A stretch of DNA of 64,000 bases from Labilibaculum sp. (GTDB taxonomy: Bacteria; Bacteroidota; Bacteroidia; Bacteroidales; Marinifilaceae): positions 2,790,001 to 2,854,000 of the forward strand of contig NZ_OY761461.1 in the NCBI RefSeq assembly GCF_963664555.1, in the 5' to 3' direction. The position numbers and the translations under genes were made by a program. Shown piece by piece: positions 8,597 through 16,011 of this stretch (position 1 is its first letter; every line of letters starts with the position of its first letter). A model generated the notes under the pieces. That model made no database searches. It was not told the DNA's origin and saw only the letters and a list, made by a program, of their open reading frames with translations.

Positions 8597-9168
8597 CATT
8601 CATACATTTCGTCATTTTTCCAGTTGCCTGGATTATTTTGTATGTATTGTTCTATTCTGTGACAGGAATCAAAATCGCGCACAATATGATCGTGAAACCG
8701 GGTTTGCCATGCGAAATTGGAATTGATTTTTCGACCGTTGATGGTCACGGATGATTTGAATCCGCGAATGATTGATGCCAAATTTTTGGATTGTGATCCA
8801 AACGCAGAGACGCGATGCATCGCGTCTGAATACAGTTTTGTTTCATTTGAAACGCGATGCATCGCGTCTTTACCCGTATTGTAATTATTTTTGCCAATGG
8901 TGATTAGGGCATGAAAATGATTTGGCATGATTACAAATTCGCCCAATTCCAAATTCATATCGGGTCTGATTTCGGGTGTTTTTATCCATTCACATTGCGC
9001 CAATTCCCCAATTTCATTCAATATCATTTTTCCATTGGTAATTTCCCCAAAATAATGTTCGCGTTGGTGGGTACAGATGGTTACAAAATAAATGGCATTC
9101 GATCCGTAATCCCAATCTTTTAATCGGGCGGATGGTATGCGGTATTTATTTTGAAATTTATCGGCCAT
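8593..9168 (-). CDS. REP-associated tyrosine transposase (RAYT, Y1_Tnp family)
   Basis: 191 residues of the IS200/TnpA-REP superfamily. It shows the hydrophobic strand AIYFVTICTHQREHYFG, the HUH motif within VIMPNHFHALI, and the catalytic Tyr region HRIEQYIQNNPGNW near the C-terminus. RAYTs act on single-stranded REP palindromes and are usually domesticated, single-copy genes rather than free transposons. Two in-frame REP palindromes interrupt the protein between the HUH and Tyr motifs and are translated twice as DAMHRVS (KDAMHRVSNETK and SDAMHRVSAFG). The gene is flanked by direct copies of an fbp fragment with REP. Activity is uncertain because of the insertions. Confidence 0.88.
   Translation of the reverse strand: MADKFQNKYRIPSARLKDWDYGSNAIYFVTICTHQREHYFGEITNGKMILNEIGELAQCEWIKTPEIRPDMNLELGEFVIMPNHFHALITIGKNNYNTGKDAMHRVSNETKLYSDAMHRVSAFGSQSKNLASIIRGFKSSVTINGRKINSNFAWQTRFHDHIVRDFDSCHRIEQYIQNNPGNWKNDEMYEW
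8809..8826. repeat. REP palindrome 2, inside the RAYT gene
   Basis: GACGCGATGCATCGCGTC, a perfect palindrome, in frame within the transposase gene. It encodes part of DAMHRVS. Confidence 0.85.
8852..8867. repeat. REP palindrome 3, inside the RAYT gene
   Basis: ACGCGATGCATCGCGT, followed by CTTTACC as in palindrome 1. It is the second in-frame copy inside the transposase gene, 43 bp from palindrome 2. Confidence 0.85.
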
Positions 9169-9194
9169 TTTCTAAATTTTATTTATGATGTACA

Positions 9195-9212
9195 GACGCG
9201 GTGTTTCGCGTC
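9195..9212. repeat. REP palindrome 4 (variant)
   Basis: GACGCGGTGTTTCGCGTC has conserved arms and an altered centre. It lies 27 bp upstream of the RAYT start codon. Confidence 0.7.
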
Positions 9213-9237
9213 TCATAAATTATTATCCTTTTCTGAT

Positions 9238-9298
9238 GCCATGAATGGAATCCTTTAATTTCATTTACAATTCAGACGCCAAGCATGGCGTCTCTACC
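9238..9298. repeat. fbp fragment plus REP, copy 2
   Basis: Second copy of the fbp piece (TCCTTTAATTTCATTT and flanks) with the palindrome GACGCCAAGCATGGCGTC at 9275-9292. It stands in the same order as at 8535-8596. No further fbp sequence follows on its far side; the rest of the gap to 9561 shows no gene. Confidence 0.75.
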
Positions 9299-9561
9299 TT
9301 ACACAAACATTTTTTTGTAACAATCCTTTTTTGAATCCATTGTATTCCAAATTGGAATCTGAAATTTTTGATTGTTTTCAAAAATAACAAAATATGTAAA
9401 TATTAACCTTATTAGATTCGATTTTTCAAGTAATTGCTGCAGTTCAGCAAAACGCGAAAAAATACAGGGCTAAAAGAAAAGTAAGGGATACAAAGCGTTC
9501 ATTCATGAGACAAAAGAAATCTCATTTTCAAGCAATTCTAAACGGGAAGCAAAATTTTAGT

Positions 9562-10605
9562 TTATTCAGACAGTACGCGTGATTCACTTTGTACCTCAAG
9601 CAAACTCTTTGCAGCCAATACGCGATTCACAAAAACTTCAACAGAGTCTTCAGACTGTATGCACTGGTCGTCGACATACAAGGAAAATGGTTTTGGGGCA
9701 TCTTTATTCACCTCCAGGCGGTTGCAGTCATCCGGATTTGCTTTTACAAGCCTAACTCCTTTTCGGGATAAGGCCCGCCGAAGTAAAACATATTCGAATC
9801 CATGACCTTTTACTGCTACCTGTGAGTGTTGCGTGTGCATCACTTTAAACAAGCCTGTTTTATTGTCGAACACAATTCCTTTGTGCTGAAACATTTTTTG
9901 AAAGGCATTTTTAAGCAGTAAATCTTCCGGACTACCTGTAATTAAAGGACCTCCATTTTGCAGCAACCACAAGCGATCCGATAGCTGCAAAGCCAAATCC
10001 AGATCGTGGGTCGACATTAAAATGGATTTTCCGGATGTATTGGCAATATCCCGTAACAACTGCATGATCTCAACTCTGGCAGGCAAATCTAAAAAAGCAG
10101 TTGGTTCGTCCAATATAATCAGCGGCGTATCCTGAGCAAGAGCTTTGGCGATAAAAGCTTTTTGTCTCTCTCCGTCGCTTAAAGAAGTCAACAAGCTGTC
10201 TTTCTTGTGTGCAATTCCGCATTGTTCCATAGCACGAGCAACAATAATTTTATCTGCTGCGTTCAATCGTCCCAGCATCCCTGTGTAAGGACTGCGGCCA
10301 TAACCTACCAATTCCTGCACATTCGCATTCGGAACAACAACTCTATCGGTTAACACCACTGCAATCTGTTTCGACAACTCCTTTTCGTTCAATTGATGAA
10401 CTTCCTGATTGTCAATCAGAATTAAACCTCCTAAAACAGGCTGAAAGCCACAAATACTTCGCATCAAAGTACTTTTTCCTGTTCCGTTTGATCCCAACAG
10501 GCAAATTAATTCTCCTGACGGAATAATGGCTGATAAATTGCCGGCCACAATTTTGCTGCCGTAACCTATCGAAAGATTTCTAATGTGCAGTAGGTTTTTA
10601 TTCAT
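9562..10605 (-). CDS. btuD: ABC transporter ATPase, BtuD/FepC type
   Basis: 347 residues. Walker A is GSNGTGKST at 38-46, the signature is SDGERQKAFIAKAL and Walker B is LIILDEPTAFLD. It belongs to the FecE/FepC/BtuD group that powers vitamin B12, heme or siderophore importers. About 100 residues follow the normal end of the ATPase domain (from roughly residue 255, FDNKTGLFKVMHTQ onward). This extension is seen in many Bacteroidota homologues and its function is unknown. Last gene of the riboswitch-led operon, 9 bp after the permease. Corrinoid as substrate is inferred from the riboswitch. Confidence 0.85.
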   Translation of the reverse strand: MNKNLLHIRNLSIGYGSKIVAGNLSAIIPSGELICLLGSNGTGKSTLMRSICGFQPVLGGLILIDNQEVHQLNEKELSKQIAVVLTDRVVVPNANVQELVGYGRSPYTGMLGRLNAADKIIVARAMEQCGIAHKKDSLLTSLSDGERQKAFIAKALAQDTPLIILDEPTAFLDLPARVEIMQLLRDIANTSGKSILMSTHDLDLALQLSDRLWLLQNGGPLITGSPEDLLLKNAFQKMFQHKGIVFDNKTGLFKVMHTQHSQVAVKGHGFEYVLLRRALSRKGVRLVKANPDDCNRLEVNKDAPKPFSLYVDDQCIQSEDSVEVFVNRVLAAKSLLEVQSESRVLSE

Positions 10606-10614
10606 GCTAAAGGG

Positions 10615-11664
10615 CTAAAAATTTTCTTTGCGTTTTTTCCAGATTACTGAGATAACAACCGGTGCGCCAATAAAGGCAGTTACCGAATTAATAGGCAATT
10701 CACTCTCCATTCCCGGAAGACGGGCCAGCAAATTACAAAGCAATGCTGTTGCAGCTCCTAAAATGCAGGCATTACAAATTAAATATAAATGATTGCTTGT
10801 GCGGGATACCAGTTTTGCCAGATGCGGAACGGCCATGCCAATGAATATGATGGGACCGCAAAAGGCAGTTACAATAGCAGTTAATGTTCCTGCACATAAA
10901 ATGATCAGCAAGCGTGCCCGCTTGATCTTTAAACCTAAATTGCTGGCGTACCGGTCGCCCAAAGCCATTAAATTCAGCGATTTACTTAAAAACAAAGCAA
11001 GTAAGGAGGGTACAATGGTAATCATCGCAAACAAATAAGCCCGGTCAACCGACATGCGCGAAAAACTGCCCAATCCCCATATTACATAGTTGTGCACATC
11101 TTCTTCCATGCTGTAGAATTTCAATACACCCACCACCGAATTAGACAGATAACCAATCATCACTCCGATGATAAGCACACTCAAGGTGCCTCCAATTTTA
11201 TGAGAGATGAACAGGATCAAAGCTAAAACAGCAAAAGCACCTCCCAACGAGGCTGTAATTATTGCTAAATCGCCCCAAATGCCCAATCGGGAAAACGAAA
11301 ATCCCCAAACCTGCCCTGCCACCAAAAGCACAAAGCCAACTCCCAAACTCGATCCCGAAGAAATTCCCAATACCGAAGGTCCTGCCAAAGGATTTCGAAA
11401 AAGTGTTTGCATCAGCAGTCCGGCTACTCCAAGAGCCATACCTGCACCTAAGGCAACTATGGTTTGCGGCAGCCGGGTTCGCAGCAGAATGTTCTCCCAA
11501 ATTACATTGGATGATCCTTTTCCTGTTACAATATCAACCACCCCGGCAATAGGAATATTGACCGATCCCATTGCCAGATTTAAGGCAATCAAAATCAATA
11601 AAAGACCAAGAGATAAAGGAATAAGAACTGATTTTCTCTGAAAAATAGGTGTCATAGGATTCAC
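10615..11664 (-). CDS. btuC: FecCD/BtuC-family ABC permease
   Basis: 349 residues with about ten membrane helices. Family hallmarks are LRTRLPQTIVALGAGMALGVAGLLMQTLFRNPLAGPSVLG near the N-terminus (split here into its RLP and NPLA-P motifs) and GPIIFIGMAVPHLAKLV in the C-terminal half. It forms the inner-membrane channel for a substrate handed over by the binding protein. The start codon overlaps the stop codon of the binding-protein gene by 4 bp, so translation is coupled. Confidence 0.88.
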   Translation of the reverse strand: MNPMTPIFQRKSVLIPLSLGLLLILIALNLAMGSVNIPIAGVVDIVTGKGSSNVIWENILLRTRLPQTIVALGAGMALGVAGLLMQTLFRNPLAGPSVLGISSGSSLGVGFVLLVAGQVWGFSFSRLGIWGDLAIITASLGGAFAVLALILFISHKIGGTLSVLIIGVMIGYLSNSVVGVLKFYSMEEDVHNYVIWGLGSFSRMSVDRAYLFAMITIVPSLLALFLSKSLNLMALGDRYASNLGLKIKRARLLIILCAGTLTAIVTAFCGPIIFIGMAVPHLAKLVSRTSNHLYLICNACILGAATALLCNLLARLPGMESELPINSVTAFIGAPVVISVIWKKRKENF

Positions 11665-12788
11665 TTTAAAACTTCATAAAATTCCGGTTTGTAATCGGGC
11701 AGCAAATCGGGATGAAAGAAATGAATGTAATCTGCCAATATCACATCCGGTTTCATGGCATTTTGCTCATAGTAGGGTTTCTCTCTGATGTTGCACATGA
11801 TTACATTTCCTTTTTTGTAGGCTTTAAAATCGGCATAGCGTACATCTTGCTCAATCAGTGATTTGCGCCCGAAACCTAAGGGTTCGGGAACCAGAATCCG
11901 CCAAAAATCGGTATTGGCAGCTTTGGTGTAAACACTTTCGAAACCCAAAGGATATGCTCCTTGTTTATCGTCCTCAATAATATATTTGGCTCCTGCATCG
12001 CGGAAATAATTGGCATAAAAACTTTTGCCTCCCGGCACATACCAGGTTCCGGACTTCATTTTTCCTGAGAATACTGTTGGTCGTATTTTCACTTTTTCAG
12101 TGAGGGTTTTAAGGGAATCATAGCGAAAGGCTATTTTCTGAAACAAAGAATCGGCCTGCTTTTCTTTTCCAACAAAAGGGGCAATCATTTTTACCCATTC
12201 GGCTCTCCCCAACGGTGATTTTTCATCGTAAGCCGCCATAGGAACCAAAGGAATGCCCAGATTTTTCAAGGCATCGTAACCACCCGATTTGTAAGGAGAA
12301 ACAATAATTAAATCAGGATTTAAACCCGCAATCAATTCGGTATTAAAGTGCCCCTCTTTTCCAACCCGTTTCACACTTCCATCTTCTATTCGCTTGTTGA
12401 TGCCTTCGTGAAACAAGTGCCGGCTGCTGTTGGTTGCCACAATGCGGTTAATATCTTGTAATGCAAAAAAGTAGGTCAGTTGAGTGGACGACAAACAGAT
12501 GATTTTTTTACAAGGAACCTGAATGGTATTCGGACTCTTATCTCCTGCCAATTTCTCTCTCACCAATTTAAATTCCTGATAAGTTGAATCATTCGCTTTG
12601 CCATTATAAATTCTTAGAACCTGATCCTTATCGGAATTAAAAATCTCAAAGCCTTTAGCATACTCTAAATCCTTCTTCTGATACTTTTGTATAAACCTTG
12701 AGTCCACTTTTTTTGAACTTTGATTGCAGGAAGTCAATACAAATAAGAGTACTAATAAATAGCAACAAATGGAATAATATCTTTTCAT
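11661..12788 (-). CDS. btuF: Periplasmic binding lipoprotein, BtuF/FepB type
   Basis: About 375 residues from MKRYYSICCYLLVLL. An ATG 12 bp upstream (MRRT) is also possible. A lipoprotein signal ends LFVLTSC, so the Cys would be lipidated. The fold matches the class III binding proteins with two lobes joined by a long helix: IICLSSTQLTYFFAL opens lobe 1, and LNPDLIIVSPYKSGG and NLGIPLVPMAAYDEKS follow the usual pattern. It precedes the permease and ATPase in the operon. The substrate is likely a corrinoid, by riboswitch control, though heme-type ligands cannot be excluded by sequence alone. Confidence 0.82.
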   Translation of the reverse strand: MKRYYSICCYLLVLLFVLTSCNQSSKKVDSRFIQKYQKKDLEYAKGFEIFNSDKDQVLRIYNGKANDSTYQEFKLVREKLAGDKSPNTIQVPCKKIICLSSTQLTYFFALQDINRIVATNSSRHLFHEGINKRIEDGSVKRVGKEGHFNTELIAGLNPDLIIVSPYKSGGYDALKNLGIPLVPMAAYDEKSPLGRAEWVKMIAPFVGKEKQADSLFQKIAFRYDSLKTLTEKVKIRPTVFSGKMKSGTWYVPGGKSFYANYFRDAGAKYIIEDDKQGAYPLGFESVYTKAANTDFWRILVPEPLGFGRKSLIEQDVRYADFKAYKKGNVIMCNIREKPYYEQNAMKPDVILADYIHFFHPDLLPDYKPEFYEVLK

Positions 12789-12807
12789 CGTTCTTCTCAT
12801 AATACTT

Positions 12808-13509
12808 CTATTCTATTACAATATATTTTATAAAACCAACTTTTCGTCCATTGGAATCATATTCGTAAATCCGTTTGGAATTGGGCCTTTTCCCTGAATG
12901 ATAATAAGTGAAACTTGTGCTTCTTTGAGATTCTTTATTGTAATCGTAATGATTCAACTTCACCAACTTCCCATTAGTATCGCGAGTGTACTTCTCACTT
13001 AATCTGCCATTTTTATCATACTTGTTTTCAGTGTAAAACAAAGAGGTTTGCTTTCCTTCAGCATTATAAGTTGTGGATTCAATCTGATGACCAAATTCAT
13101 TAAATGCGTACTTCACCGTTTTTAACAATGTTTTATTAGAATAATATTCTGTTTTAATATTTCTTCCCTTGTCATCGTAAGTATAACGTTTACTGCTTAC
13201 CTTATTCTTAAGGTGATCTATTTTAGAGCTCTTTGTTTTCTGTTTCTTCTCATTAAATTGATATTCATAGACTGTAATCAATTTATTGGTCACGTTATAT
13301 TTTTCCGTCTTTATTTTATTTCCTTGCTCATCGTAGAAATAAAGCACTTTCTTTTTCAGTCTTTTTTTGCTGTCGAAACTTAATTTTCCTGAACACAAAC
13401 CTTCTTCATTATAGGTATATTGCCCACATCCTATAAATTGATATTCTTTCGTTACTGCCTTTTCTTGTATCGAAGTAAAAGACAATAAAAGGATCAAAAA
13501 GTTCATCAT
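12808..13509 (-). CDS. YD-repeat-like exported protein
   Basis: 233 residues. A short hydrophobic N-terminus (MMNFLILLLSFTSI) suggests export. The rest is a run of about 20-residue repeats of the RHS/YD or MORN-like type: YFYDEQGNKIKTEKY, YTYDDKGRNIKTEYYS, YAFNEFGHQIESTTYN, NKYDKNGRLSEKYTRD, YEYDSNGRKVGFIKY. Such repeats bind carbohydrate or form beta shells. The place inside a corrinoid uptake operon, 2 bp from cbiK, is unusual and its part there is unknown. Confidence 0.65.
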   Translation of the reverse strand: MMNFLILLLSFTSIQEKAVTKEYQFIGCGQYTYNEEGLCSGKLSFDSKKRLKKKVLYFYDEQGNKIKTEKYNVTNKLITVYEYQFNEKKQKTKSSKIDHLKNKVSSKRYTYDDKGRNIKTEYYSNKTLLKTVKYAFNEFGHQIESTTYNAEGKQTSLFYTENKYDKNGRLSEKYTRDTNGKLVKLNHYDYNKESQRSTSFTYYHSGKRPNSKRIYEYDSNGRKVGFIKYIVIE

Positions 13510-13511
13510 TC

Positions 13512-14405
13512 TTATTTTGATTTAAGTTCGATTAGTACTTCTTTCAGATGTTCAATCCAAATACGGACAACATCATCCTGATCTGCCATTCCTCTCAAAA
13601 CTGCTTCTGTTTTGTATCCCCTGGCTTCCAATACTGATTTCCAGCTTTCTTCCTCTTCACCCGCCATATCGTTTCGGGCATGATCGCCGGCAATGGTCAT
13701 AAAAGGAAGCAACCATACTTTGTTTACCTTTCGGGTTTCCAATTTCTCAATCACCTGATTCAATTCAGGATATCCCTCTACTGTAGCCAGAAATACATTG
13801 GAATGTTTTTGCCATAAATAGTACTGCATTCCCGGATAATATACGTTTGCCGGATGATGCGTGCCATGCCCCATAAAAACAACAACATCGCCTTCCACCA
13901 TTCCTTCCGGTAAGTTTTGCAGCAAAACATCGCCTAGATTTTCAATGTCATTTTGATGATACAGCAAAGGTTTGCCCAGTTGAACCTGATCAATTCCTTT
14001 TGGCATCCCCGAAAATGCTTCCACCGTTGTTTTCAAATTTTCATATTCTTCTCCGGGAATTACATGCAAAGACTGAACCGCGACATTTGTGAAACCTTCC
14101 TCTCCCATTTTGGCCAAAGCTTCGGCAGGCGAATCAATAGTTTCGCCGCGTGAGCGAAGTTTATTGCGAATTATTTTTGATGTAAAAGCCCAATGTATTT
14201 CCAAATCTGGAAACGTGGCTTTCACTTCCGCTTCGATGTGTTGAAAGGTTGCCCGGGTTTCGGGATAACTGGAGCCAAAGGAGACCAATAGAATTCCTGT
14301 TTTATTCGCTTTTTGTGTGTGTGCAGCAGCCATAAATGAAAATGTTATTAGGAGCAGGAACAAGCCTGTCTTTAAAAATTTACTGAACTGATATTTTTTA
14401 ATCAT
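13512..14405 (-). CDS. cbiK: Exported sirohydrochlorin cobaltochelatase-like protein (CbiK)
   Basis: 297 residues. A signal peptide (residues 1-29, KTGLFLLLITFSFMAAAHT) precedes a class II chelatase domain. GILLVSFGSSYPETRATF is the family opening. VVFMGHGTHHPAN (His180) and MTIAGDHARNDMAG (His242) supply the metal-site histidines known in CbiK. Cytoplasmic CbiK inserts cobalt into sirohydrochlorin, but periplasmic versions also exist and may store or insert metals or bind heme. Its start overlaps the PepSY gene by 8 bp. In this uptake operon an envelope role in handling tetrapyrroles is inferred. Confidence 0.88.
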   Translation of the reverse strand: MIKKYQFSKFLKTGLFLLLITFSFMAAAHTQKANKTGILLVSFGSSYPETRATFQHIEAEVKATFPDLEIHWAFTSKIIRNKLRSRGETIDSPAEALAKMGEEGFTNVAVQSLHVIPGEEYENLKTTVEAFSGMPKGIDQVQLGKPLLYHQNDIENLGDVLLQNLPEGMVEGDVVVFMGHGTHHPANVYYPGMQYYLWQKHSNVFLATVEGYPELNQVIEKLETRKVNKVWLLPFMTIAGDHARNDMAGEEEESWKSVLEARGYKTEAVLRGMADQDDVVRIWIEHLKEVLIELKSK

Positions 14406-15912
14406 TGGATTTTATTTTAATCGGTTTCAATCTTGCCGGCAGTGATTTTTTAGCTTTTCTCCTGATCCATTTTATTCCCAACACAAAGCCTGATACACTT
14501 ACCACGGTTCCTCCCAACGAAAGGAATAACAGCAAGAACTTTCTTAACCATTCGTGTTGTTTTAAAAATGGGAAATCCAAAGTGTGCAGAGATTTGTACA
14601 ACCAACGGCGTCCTCTGTCGTTGCTGTTGTAGCTTTTGATGATTTCTCCCGTTTTCGGATGAATATACATGCAGGTATGATCGGCATCGTGCAAATTCAA
14701 TTGCCATGCCGGCAAAGGGCATTTCCACATCCCGGATTTTTGATAGTAAGCATCAAATTCGTTCAACTCTTTTAGATCGTAATTGGTGCCTGCAAATGCA
14801 CTTTTGCACCAACTGCTGATTTCCTTTTCTGAATAGTCCGGTTTTGCAAAAACACCATCAGCTGTGGCAACATACACATCCGGTAATTCAAACTGATCCC
14901 GATACACCCAAAAGCAGGCTTGATTCATAACGGTTTTCCAAACTACTTTCCGGATCGGTTTATTGCCCTCAATTGCATTCCATAAATCAGACATTGATAT
15001 TGCTGCATGCTGTTTCACATCAGTTTTCTGATTCCATACTTTTTTAGCAGAAACTTTTGCATGTACCGGCACCAGACTTTTGGGAATATCTACAACAGAG
15101 AAAAAACCACTCAAAATAAACGTGAATACAAAAAAGCCAAACAGAAAACCTGTAATGTGATGCCACTTGTACCAAAACTTTTTATACGGACTAAATTCTG
15201 TCCACTGTGAATTTTTCTTTCGCTTCTTCAAACGAATAAAGCCTGCCACTAAACCCGTAATACTTACCAGAATACCCAGAAAAGAAATCCAGGCCACCAC
15301 CTTCAACCAAAGTCCTTTTTGCAGACGCAGCGATTTAAAGTAAATCCAATGAGGAATGGCTCCCAATCGTGCGGCCCAACGGCTTTTTCTTGTTGTTTCC
15401 TGAATGATACTGCCTGTTTTTTCTGAAATATAAATCCGTGTATGATCCTTATCGTTTAAATAACACTTGTAGATAGGAAGTAAGGGATTGTAGTAGTCCC
15501 AAGGAATCCACTGATCTAATTCTTCAATCTTTTCAACTGATTGAAGCTTAGCACCCGTAAAATTCTCCGCTAAATTTACTGCCTCTTTCTTTGTTGTTTT
15601 TTCACTTTCGTTCAAAGAAACAGCATTGTATACTTTCTGCGATTTTCTTCCGGAATAAACTCTGTAAACCGGATTTCCATTCATTTTCTCTAATACTATT
15701 TCGCCTGTAAAACTCTCCGAAGGAGCTTGAATGGAATCAAAATCAGACTTTGTTAAAAAAGACAGATGCAGAAACCTTTCCTCTTTTGAAGCATGAGGAA
15801 AACCTGCGAAAATCAGGACAAAACCTGATAAAAACCAAATCACAAACATCAGACTGAGTACACTTCCCGATAGATTGTGAATTTGGAGGATAATATTTTT
15901 AAATCTGCTCAT
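14398..15912 (-). CDS. PepSY-associated transmembrane protein
   Basis: 504 residues with four probable membrane helices: LSLMFVIWFLSGFVLIFAGF near the N-terminus, WISFLGILVSITGLVAGFI, ITGFLFGFFVFTFILSGFFSV, and FLLLFLSLGGTVVSVSGFVLG near the C-terminus. Large periplasmic PepSY segments lie between them. The paired HxxxG/W-type helices suggest a di-heme-like electron carrier, as in PepSY proteins (FoxB, XusC type) that reduce ferric complexes in the periplasm. Whether this one reduces metal in a corrinoid or in another complex is not known. Coupled to cbiK by an 8-bp overlap. Confidence 0.8.
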   Translation of the reverse strand: MSRFKNIILQIHNLSGSVLSLMFVIWFLSGFVLIFAGFPHASKEERFLHLSFLTKSDFDSIQAPSESFTGEIVLEKMNGNPVYRVYSGRKSQKVYNAVSLNESEKTTKKEAVNLAENFTGAKLQSVEKIEELDQWIPWDYYNPLLPIYKCYLNDKDHTRIYISEKTGSIIQETTRKSRWAARLGAIPHWIYFKSLRLQKGLWLKVVAWISFLGILVSITGLVAGFIRLKKRKKNSQWTEFSPYKKFWYKWHHITGFLFGFFVFTFILSGFFSVVDIPKSLVPVHAKVSAKKVWNQKTDVKQHAAISMSDLWNAIEGNKPIRKVVWKTVMNQACFWVYRDQFELPDVYVATADGVFAKPDYSEKEISSWCKSAFAGTNYDLKELNEFDAYYQKSGMWKCPLPAWQLNLHDADHTCMYIHPKTGEIIKSYNSNDRGRRWLYKSLHTLDFPFLKQHEWLRKFLLLFLSLGGTVVSVSGFVLGIKWIRRKAKKSLPARLKPIKIKSND

Positions 15913-15937
15913 GATAGGGTATCAAAATTGGCAAAGA

Positions 15938-15989
15938 GCAAATCCCCTGATCAGGAATTTCTAATTTTTAAACAGTTCAGGGAATTTGC
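15938..15989 (-). other. Intergenic inverted repeat
   Basis: GCAAATCCCCTGA (15938-15950) pairs imperfectly with TTCAGGGAATTTGC (15976-15989) between the TonB receptor and PepSY genes. There is no clear T-run after it, so it may protect or trim mRNA, or reduce downstream expression, rather than end transcription. Confidence 0.45.
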
Positions 15990-16011
15990 CTTATGCAGAT
16001 AAATGTGTATT

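Noticed and set aside
8593..9168. Classical insertion sequence
   Set aside because: The transposase is of the RAYT type, with palindromic REPs rather than IS ends; no second transposase copy except a relic at 35112.
11207..11641. Long proline/lysine-rich frame opposite the permease gene
   Set aside because: A shadow of the membrane-protein codons on the other strand; the permease is strongly supported.
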